DNA from: DATDXV01 sp035289205
GTDB lineage: Archaea > Aenigmatarchaeota > Aenigmatarchaeia > Aenigmatarchaeales > DATDXV01
Reading direction: 5' to 3'
Assembly (NCBI GenBank): GCA_035289205.1
Contig: DATDXV010000010.1
Coordinates: 1 to 10,692, forward strand
Length of the DNA: 10,692 nt
The first letter of the stretch is position 1. Each line of letters starts with the position of its first letter. Below, in pieces: positions 6,404 through 10,692 of this stretch. The notes below the pieces were generated by a model, which searched no databases, was not told the origin of the DNA, and saw nothing but the letters and a program-made list of their open reading frames with translations. Position numbers and translations under genes: made by a program.

Positions 6404-6412
6404 AATTTAAAA
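6404..6412 (-). promoter_or_regulatory. Candidate TATA-like element upstream of the small-protein cluster
   Basis: TTTTAAATT on the minus strand is centred about 26 nt upstream of ATG 6382. Taken literally this predicts a leaderless start, yet a strong ribosome binding site (6399..6391) lies between the box and the ATG. Either this box is not used and the cluster is read through from the promoter upstream of tRNA-Thr, or both modes exist. Confidence 0.35.
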
Positions 6413-6418
6413 GCATTA

Positions 6419-6495
6419 TGGAGCCTCGGGCAGGATTTGAACCTGCGACCTGCTGTTTACGAAACAGCCACTCTACCGAGCTGAGCCACCGAGGC
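6419..6495 (-). tRNA. tRNA-Thr (anticodon CGT), CCA encoded
   Basis: An intronless complete tRNA. Acceptor GCCTCGG (6495..6489) pairs with CCGAGGC. D-stem GCTC/GAGT. The anticodon stem GCTGT/ACAGC holds the loop TTCGTAA, giving anticodon CGT (Thr, codon ACG). The variable loop is AGGTC and the T-arm GCAGG-TTCAAAT-CCTGC. The discriminator is T (U73), as usual for archaeal tRNA-Thr, followed by encoded CCA (6421..6419). No TATA box sits about 26 nt upstream; that position falls in the transposon remnant, so the nearest good promoter is the strong box at 6618-6626. Confidence 0.96.
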
Positions 6496-6514
6496 ACCAA
6501 TATTTTTAAGGGTT

Positions 6515-6604
6515 GTGAACTACTCCTCACAGAGCTTCCTGCTTCCCAGATCCTCCAACGAGAATCTCCACAGGCGTGACTTCGGGCAGTCCCTGTCCTA
6601 GTAT
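6515..6604 (-). mobile_element. Degraded IS200/IS605-type tnpB 3' end and right-end (omega-RNA-like) remnant
   Basis: In one minus-strand frame this stretch reads ILGQGLPEVTPVEILVGGSG, then KQEAL and a stop (6529..6527), matching my recollection of TnpB C-terminal ends of the TPVE...KQEA type. The DNA around the stop carries the matching right-end pattern: GAAGCAGGAAGC, a short imperfect hairpin (CTC-TGTGAG-GAG) and GTAGTTCAC, ending at 6515. No start codon and no upstream TnpB domains exist: the frame meets TAA at 6622..6620, so the gene body and left end are gone. This same part of such elements gives rise to the 3' omega RNA that guides TnpB. The remnant sits directly upstream of tRNA-Thr and directly downstream of a strong TATA box. 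Confidence 0.65.
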
Positions 6605-6617
6605 GCAATTATTAGAC

Positions 6618-6626
6618 TTTTATATA
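6618..6626 (-). promoter_or_regulatory. Strong TATA box firing into the tnpB remnant and tRNA-Thr
   Basis: TTATATAAAAG on the minus strand gives the core TATATAAAA at 6626..6618, among the best archaeal TATA matches in the window. Start of transcription is expected near 6596, almost exactly at the left edge of the tnpB-like remnant. It is the only convincing promoter upstream of tRNA-Thr and may also feed the small-protein cluster. It shares the roughly 140-bp AT-rich spacer with the divergent plus-strand promoter near 6719. Confidence 0.6.
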
Positions 6627-6714
6627 ATTAAATGCCACTTTGGAGGGGAAGAGTGAATTTTTTAAGAATTTCCTATGGAAAAGAAACATTATTAATAAAT
6701 AATTACAATTGAAT

Positions 6715-6723
6715 CTTTAAAAG
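6715..6723 (+). promoter_or_regulatory. TATA box of the 143-aa/regulator operon (leaderless start)
   Basis: CTTTAAAAG is centred about 27 nt upstream of ATG 6746. No Shine-Dalgarno sequence precedes the ATG, so transcription probably starts at or just before the start codon. The AT-rich stretch before it (6661-6714) shows no other element I can name. Confidence 0.55.
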
Positions 6724-6745
6724 ACTTGGATACTATTGTATTCTT

Positions 6746-7177
6746 ATGATAAGCGCGGAAGATGCGAAGAAGAGGGTAGAGGACGGCTGCCTGAAATTTT
6801 GGGTGCTTTTTGAGGTATTGGCAGTGTCAGAGCAGGTGGCGAAGGAAAGCCTGGAGAAGATGATTAAGAAAGTAGAGTCTGATAAGAGGGTAGAAGTGTA
6901 TAAGAGAGAGTTCAGCAATGCAGACAAGAGGGAAAACCCGCTCCCAAACATTAAAATTGCATATGCGCAGTCCTGCGAGATGGAAGGCGTGGCAAAATCC
7001 ATGGAAGAGCTGGTGGAGATCGTTCTTGAATACGGCCCGTCTGCAATTGAAATACTTGAGCCTTCGAAGATGCAACTGTCCTCAAGGGAGGCCCAGAACA
7101 TACTGAATTCGATGTCAGAGATGATGCATCGTTTTGCGGCGGCAGGAGCAGGCGGTCTGGTATTCCTGAACAAATAG
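6746..7177 (+). CDS. Hypothetical protein, 143 aa
   Basis: A cytoplasmic, mostly helical protein I do not recognise. The N-terminal half is charged helix (SAEDAKKRVEDGCLKFWVLF, then a strongly acidic/basic stretch to about residue 60). A middle segment PNIKIAYAQSCEMEGVAKSM could be a strand followed by a helix, and EYGPSAIEILEPSKMQLSSR with LVEIVLEYG before it looks like an alpha/beta unit. The end is a helix (EAQNILNSMSEMMHRFAAAG) followed by AGGLVFLNK. No signal peptide or membrane helix is present. The start ATG fits the upstream TATA box and gives a leaderless mRNA. Eight bases separate it from the membrane regulator, whose ribosome binding site overlaps this stop codon, so the two are co-translated and may share a pathway. 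Confidence 0.87.
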   Translation: MISAEDAKKRVEDGCLKFWVLFEVLAVSEQVAKESLEKMIKKVESDKRVEVYKREFSNADKRENPLPNIKIAYAQSCEMEGVAKSMEELVEIVLEYGPSAIEILEPSKMQLSSREAQNILNSMSEMMHRFAAAGAGGLVFLNK

Positions 7178-7185
7178 GTGTTCAT

Positions 7186-8085
7186 TTGAAAAGAATGACA
7201 TTAGCAACGCTTTTCATTCTTTCAATTTTCTCAGTGGCTTCTTATGCGGAAGAGCAGTTCTTCCACTACTCTGTGGAATCGGAGATATTTGAGAACAAAA
7301 CGGTTTTTTACAAGTATGATCTCATATTTACAGACATTGTGACTCCTATAATTCTGGACTTTAATTCGGCAGAGCACTTATCATATGAATCTTTCACAGA
7401 ATGCAGGGAAAAGAAAAATACATTTGGCATACAGCTTGCATGCCAGCCTAAGGAAGGAAGCTTCAAAGTCTCCGTAACACACTCGTGCGATACATGCGTT
7501 GTGGAAAGAGATGGGCAGTTTCAGTACAGATACTCAATAAAGGTTCCTCTCTATGTCAAGAAATTGTATGCATTGGTCAAGATACCGGAGGGAATGGGCC
7601 TGCTGAATCAGGAGAATCCGTTTTTCCCTGCGGATGCCAATGTTGCATCTGATGGAAGGAGGCCGATATTGAAATGGTCAAGGGATTCTCTGCCTGCAGA
7701 CTCTTCATTTGATGTCTCTGTTGCATATGAGTCGCTTGGAATCTATAGCCAGTTCCGAATGGAATATGTCATAGCGCTATTCGCGATCATAGCGATCGCT
7801 TTCTTGGGTTACGGACTGTATACGAAGAAAGCTCAAGTGAAACTGATCCTTCCGCTGATGAAAAAGGACGAGAAAATAGTTTTGGAGAGCATTTTGAAGC
7901 ATGGACAGGGGGTTAATCAGAAGTCTGTTGTGAAAGAAACAAATTATTCGAAGGCAAAGGTGTCAAAGGTCCTGAATAGCCTCCAAGAAAGAGGAATCGT
8001 AAAACTAGAGAGGTCAGGAAGGACAAATAAAATATTTTTAGAAGGCAACTTCAAGAAGCAGCAGAAAGGCACTTTTAGCGCTTAG
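7186..8085 (+). CDS. Membrane-anchored winged-helix transcriptional regulator with extracellular sensor domain
   Basis: This 299-aa protein has a signal-type N-terminus (about 1-21, ending SYAEE), a beta-rich extracytoplasmic region (about 22-190) with four cysteines (73, 86, 101, 104; the last two in CDTC) that could form disulfides, one membrane helix (about 193-212), and a cytoplasmic winged helix-turn-helix (about 228-288). In the latter, QKSVVKETNYSKAKVSKVLN followed by SLQERGIVKLERSGRTNKIF is a standard MarR/IclR-like recognition helix plus wing. The layout matches the archaeal membrane-associated regulators of COG2512 type. The likely role is sensing an envelope condition and controlling genes from the membrane. 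The start is TTG 7186 with AGGTG 5 nt upstream, overlapping the previous stop; ATG 7195 is the alternative. The divergent small-protein cluster and the S-layer gene next door are candidate targets by position only. Confidence 0.85.
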   Translation: MKRMTLATLFILSIFSVASYAEEQFFHYSVESEIFENKTVFYKYDLIFTDIVTPIILDFNSAEHLSYESFTECREKKNTFGIQLACQPKEGSFKVSVTHSCDTCVVERDGQFQYRYSIKVPLYVKKLYALVKIPEGMGLLNQENPFFPADANVASDGRRPILKWSRDSLPADSSFDVSVAYESLGIYSQFRMEYVIALFAIIAIAFLGYGLYTKKAQVKLILPLMKKDEKIVLESILKHGQGVNQKSVVKETNYSKAKVSKVLNSLQERGIVKLERSGRTNKIFLEGNFKKQQKGTFSA

Positions 8086-8163
8086 GAAACATTCAAAAGG
8101 CATAAAAATGCTTCTTTCTGTCTATTTAATACATAGGAAACAATTAAAGTTAGCCTAGGAAAC
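8083..8163 (+). repeat. Three direct copies of TAGGAAAC upstream of the S-layer promoter
   Basis: TAGGAAAC occurs at 8083-8090 (overlapping the regulator's stop codon), 8134-8141 and 8156-8163. The last copy extends into the inverted repeat GAAAC-G-GTTTC and ends 12 nt before the S-layer TATA box. Start-to-start distances are 51 and 22 nt, the latter near two helical turns. Such a cluster is compatible with an activator or repressor binding site. The function is inferred; no known factor motif is recognised. Confidence 0.5.
8098..8119 (+). terminator. Possible terminator of the 143-aa/regulator operon
   Basis: A short hairpin (AGGCAT-AAAA-ATGCTT, about 6 bp with one G-U pair) lies 12 nt after the regulator's stop codon and is followed by the T-rich stretch CTTTCTGTCTATTT. 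It is weak, but it is the only terminator-like element before the S-layer promoter. Confidence 0.3.
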
Positions 8164-8175
8164 GGTTTCTCTATG

Positions 8176-8185
8176 TTTATATATA
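8176..8185 (+). promoter_or_regulatory. Strong TATA box of the S-layer gene
   Basis: TTTATATATA is a near-ideal archaeal TATA box. With usual spacing, transcription starts near 8207, about 160 nt before the S-layer ATG, so unlike the leaderless genes nearby this mRNA has a long leader. Confidence 0.65.
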
Positions 8186-8206
8186 CCATATATCAGCAAT
8201 GATTTT

Positions 8207-8367
8207 TACGAATAAGACGCCAGACGCACATAGGACGAAAGTGCTGAACTCCCAGTTCAGACCGTTAAACTCTGTGCATCTTTTTATCGCGCGTTATGCG
8301 CGATTTTTGGCGCCAAAAAACATGCGCACACACCGCGCAAATAAAACAAAATAAGGAGGAATAAAAA
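8207..8367 (+). other. Structured 5' leader of the S-layer mRNA
   Basis: The leader holds several folded elements. An outer stem GCACA (8226-8230)/TGTGC (8273-8277) encloses a perfect 7-bp hairpin CTGAACT-CCC-AGTTCAG (8244-8260) and is followed by TTTTT (8281-8285). A second perfect hairpin ATCGCGC-GTTAT-GCGCGAT (8286-8304) is followed by another T run. A 16-bp perfect palindrome TTTTTGGCGCCAAAAA (8304-8319) overlaps its end. An alternative GCAC (8226-8229)/GTGC (8241-8244) pairing competes with the outer stem. The last 25 nt are unstructured and A-rich up to the ribosome binding site. It may stabilise a very abundant mRNA or act as a transcription attenuator; it matches no riboswitch class I know. 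Confidence 0.55.
8353..8360 (+). promoter_or_regulatory. Strong ribosome binding site of the S-layer gene
   Basis: AAGGAGGA ends 7 nt before ATG 8368, the best Shine-Dalgarno match in the window, as expected for a gene needing very high translation. It fixes the start codon. Confidence 0.85.
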
Positions 8368-10692
8368 ATGCAATTCAAGAAAATCGCTGCCTTAACAGGA
8401 ACAGCGCTGATGACGACAATGTCAGTGGCTGCGCCGGTTTTGGGAGCAACAGTAAGCAACGTAAGTAAAATCAGCGATATCGTAAGTGTATCGTCTGATG
8501 GAACAAGTGTCTCGTTCCCATTATTCGTAGTGGGTTCGAACGCTAAGATGGAGGACGTAGCAGGCGGAATTAACGTAGCAACTTACCTCGCAGGCAAGGC
8601 TACTGTAACAAAGTCTGTCACATCTTCAAGCGGAACTGAGACCGCAAAAGATGGTGTAAAGATCAGAACGCCAGGCAATGAATTAAACCTGTTCGAAACC
8701 GCACCGTCAGTCAAGAACATCTTGACGGCTACAGACATTTCCATCTTGAAGGATGGAACATACGCCCCAAGCTCTGGTAGTAGTTCTGCCTACAAGCAGT
8801 ACTTGTATATCGGAGGTGAGAGTGCTTCAACAACTCTCGCAAATACATTACATCTAGAATACAGCAGGCCAACCAACGAGAACACACCAAGAGCCTCGTT
8901 GAAGTTGCCAAACAGTCAGATAGTCTACACATACAAACTGTCCTTTAACACACCAGTCAGTTTGTCTTCTGTAACAAACACAGCGACTCTGCAGAGCGCA
9001 ATACAGGGAACCGTGATAAACCTCATGGGTAACGACTTCGTTATCTCTGACGCCACATGGGGATCTGCTACGAGAGCAATCTCGGATATAACTCTGTTGG
9101 GCGGTAAAAACGTTGTTACATTGGACACGACAGAGGACAAGACTGTGACGTCTGGTGGAAAAGACTTTAAGATCCACTTGGACGGCGTAGCACAGGAGAC
9201 TGTGTCTGGCACAACATACCTAACAGCATTGGGCAGTGTCAATGGCGAAGCCTTCTCTCTAAGAGCAGGACAGACAAAGACATTAACCGATGGAACAGTG
9301 GTAGGCGCAGTAAAGGTCTTGCAGGGTAAGACAGGTGCTGCTGACTTCGCGCAATTAGCAATCGGAGCTGAGAAAATCAAGATCTCTGCGGGCGGAAGCA
9401 ACACTGAGACTAACCCAACGGGATCTGTGACAAAGGGATCATCGACAGTTTCTGGTTTGACAACCAACTTGAACTCGGCCGGAACCACGTGGTCTTCTAT
9501 GAGAATCGGATACGCGCCAACAGAGGACAAGTTCCTCAATGTTGGGGACAAGTGGAGCGACTCCTTCGCGGGCCTCTTCGACTTGAAGTTCAACAGCATG
9601 AGTCCGGCATCTGACTCGACTTCTGAAAGACAGAAGATTGAGTTCAATCCGTCCGGATTCAACATGCTGATGAAGTTTAAGAACGCAGCAGGCAACAACG
9701 AGAACGACTACACGCTCTACTACGATTCGACAAACGCCAATTGGAGATGGGCATCCGCCGCGCTCTCAGGCACAACTGAGAACAGCTGGAGAGATGTTCT
9801 CTTCGATGAAAACAGCAACGTCTCTGCGGTTGATGGGGACTACTTTGTAGTAAATTCGGGCGGTTTCTCAAGGATGTTGAAATTCACATCTTGGGATGCC
9901 TCGAACTCCCTGTTGACCTTCACAGACGAGGCTGGCAACTCCATACAAATCTACAACACAACTGAGTTCTACGCGCCATTGATCGTGGATGGAAACACAT
10001 TCTCCATGGCATTGATTGACAGCTCTGCCTCAAAGAAAGTCATCCAGATCGATATGAACAGAGACAACGACATAGCCGGCGTGTCTTTCCTGGCATCCGC
10101 CGCCGCTATACTTGCACAAGCGTCTTTGGTAGAAGGTTCTGACTATGCCTTTATGTATCCGAAAATGATAGACAACGGAAAAGGCGGTCTGTACTTCTAC
10201 GGAAGAAGCACAGGCAGACTAGCAGTGAGTGCTGGAGCAGCTATAACAACAGCAAACAGGACGCAGAACGTTGTAAACTCTTCGTTCGCAACAATCGGTC
10301 TAGTGCCAATAAACCTAACCATGACAACAGACGCAGGCGCACCAACACTGACAGTAAGAAACTCTGCTGGAACAAGCTTGGGTACAATATCGTCAACAGC
10401 AGCAAACAACTTCACAACACTGCAACAGTTGAACATCAGCGGAAACTCTGACACTGGATTCCTAGACTTTGCAGTCAGAATATTCGCTAACACCACTGGA
10501 GGTGCAATAGCTGCTGCAGGTGGAGGTTGGACAGTTGACGCAGCCCTTGGTACAGCAACAACAGGTGCTTTGACAGCGCCTGGCATGGTGCTGGTAGAGG
10601 AAGCCCAGGAAGGCGGATCCACACACAGCTGGATCTACGTTCCAGTCAGCTGGAGCAGCACATACAACCATGCGGGAACATATGCGGCTCTG
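8368..10692 (+). CDS. S-layer protein, 3' partial
   Basis: The frame runs from ATG 8368 to the window edge without a stop (775 codons). It begins with a signal peptide (MQFKKIAALTGTALMTTMSV, then AAPVLGA, cleavage near residue 27). Next comes FPLFVVGSNAKMEDVAGGIN with VATYLAG, the N-terminal S-layer motif (FVVGSNA, then a helix of the DVAGG type) seen in the methanococcal S-layer family. The rest is Thr/Ser/Asn/Gly/Ala-rich beta sequence with no cysteine and many N-glycosylation sequons (for example NVS, NTT, NSS, NLT, NRT, NIS), as expected for a glycosylated surface lattice protein. Arginine uses only AGA or AGG, and codon choice is more uniform than in neighbours, indicating very high expression. 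The promoter, long leader and strong ribosome binding site agree. The C-terminal anchor is beyond the window. It shares a strand with the membrane regulator but has its own promoter. Confidence 0.9.
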   Translation, partial: MQFKKIAALTGTALMTTMSVAAPVLGATVSNVSKISDIVSVSSDGTSVSFPLFVVGSNAKMEDVAGGINVATYLAGKATVTKSVTSSSGTETAKDGVKIRTPGNELNLFETAPSVKNILTATDISILKDGTYAPSSGSSSAYKQYLYIGGESASTTLANTLHLEYSRPTNENTPRASLKLPNSQIVYTYKLSFNTPVSLSSVTNTATLQSAIQGTVINLMGNDFVISDATWGSATRAISDITLLGGKNVVTLDTTEDKTVTSGGKDFKIHLDGVAQETVSGTTYLTALGSVNGEAFSLRAGQTKTLTDGTVVGAVKVLQGKTGAADFAQLAIGAEKIKISAGGSNTETNPTGSVTKGSSTVSGLTTNLNSAGTTWSSMRIGYAPTEDKFLNVGDKWSDSFAGLFDLKFNSMSPASDSTSERQKIEFNPSGFNMLMKFKNAAGNNENDYTLYYDSTNANWRWASAALSGTTENSWRDVLFDENSNVSAVDGDYFVVNSGGFSRMLKFTSWDASNSLLTFTDEAGNSIQIYNTTEFYAPLIVDGNTFSMALIDSSASKKVIQIDMNRDNDIAGVSFLASAAAILAQASLVEGSDYAFMYPKMIDNGKGGLYFYGRSTGRLAVSAGAAITTANRTQNVVNSSFATIGLVPINLTMTTDAGAPTLTVRNSAGTSLGTISSTAANNFTTLQQLNISGNSDTGFLDFAVRIFANTTGGAIAAAGGGWTVDAALGTATTGALTAPGMVLVEEAQEGGSTHSWIYVPVSWSSTYNHAGTYAAL

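Noticed and set aside
6515..6604. SRP RNA, RNase P RNA or C/D box RNA as explanation of the region before tRNA-Thr
   Set aside because: The conserved cores of these RNAs are missing; GGAAGCAG-like similarity to SRP is too short, and the TnpB tail plus right-end pattern explains the sequence better.
6393..6608. Minus-strand 71-codon frame through the tnpB remnant and tRNA-Thr
   Set aside because: It reads straight through a complete tRNA and is not the frame that carries the TnpB-like tail.
8925..9698. Long minus-strand reading frame (257 codons) opposite the S-layer gene, with similar ones at 8854-9177 and 10197-10622
   Set aside because: These are antisense shadows created by the skewed codon use of the S-layer gene; the plus-strand frame has a signal peptide, family motif and strong ribosome binding site, while the shadows have none.
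1..10692. CRISPR array, complete insertion sequence, rRNA or replication origin
   Set aside because: No regularly spaced repeats, no intact transposase, no rRNA segments and no origin-like repeat cluster were seen on either strand.

Overview
The window is archaeal. It has TATA boxes about 26 nt upstream of starts with little or no leader, a tRNA-Gly split by two very short introns with bulge-helix-bulge folds, a probable intein in an archaeal-type endonuclease Q (EndoQ), a methanococcal-style S-layer protein, and purine-rich or GTGAT-type ribosome binding sites. Compact layout, overlapping genes and small unknown proteins suggest a DPANN-like or other small-genome archaeon, but I cannot assign a phylum from sequence alone.

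Layout, right to left on the minus strand from about 6630 to 1: a strong promoter, then a degraded 3' end of an IS200/IS605-type tnpB with its right-end motif, then tRNA-Thr(CGU). Next comes a three-gene cluster of small unknown proteins (54, 102 and 103 aa); the 54-aa gene is a short ORF that is easily missed. Then tRNA-Gly(CCC) with two introns, followed by a MacB/LolCDE-like export operon (ATPase, membrane-anchored CARDB-like protein, FtsX-type permease) whose first gene is probably leaderless. Then tRNA-Val(GAC) with its own TATA box, an ABC half-transporter starting 11 nt after the tRNA's encoded CCA, and an EndoQ gene that runs off the left edge and appears to be interrupted by an intein at its conserved SDAH motif.

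On the plus strand, from a TATA box near 6719: a 143-aa unknown protein and a membrane-anchored winged-helix regulator, 8 nt apart. After a 282-nt gap carrying three TAGGAAAC repeats, a strong TATA box and a structured leader of about 160 nt comes a large S-layer protein that is still open at the right edge (775 codons in the window).

Functionally the window mixes cell-envelope genes (two ABC systems, an S-layer protein, a transmembrane regulator) with three tRNA genes and one DNA-repair enzyme. All three tRNAs are on the minus strand, encode CCA, and lie 11 to 36 nt upstream of a protein-coding gene. The most notable items are the two-intron tRNA-Gly, the probable intein in EndoQ, the promoter-driven omega-RNA-like transposon remnant joined to tRNA-Thr, and the leader of the S-layer gene.
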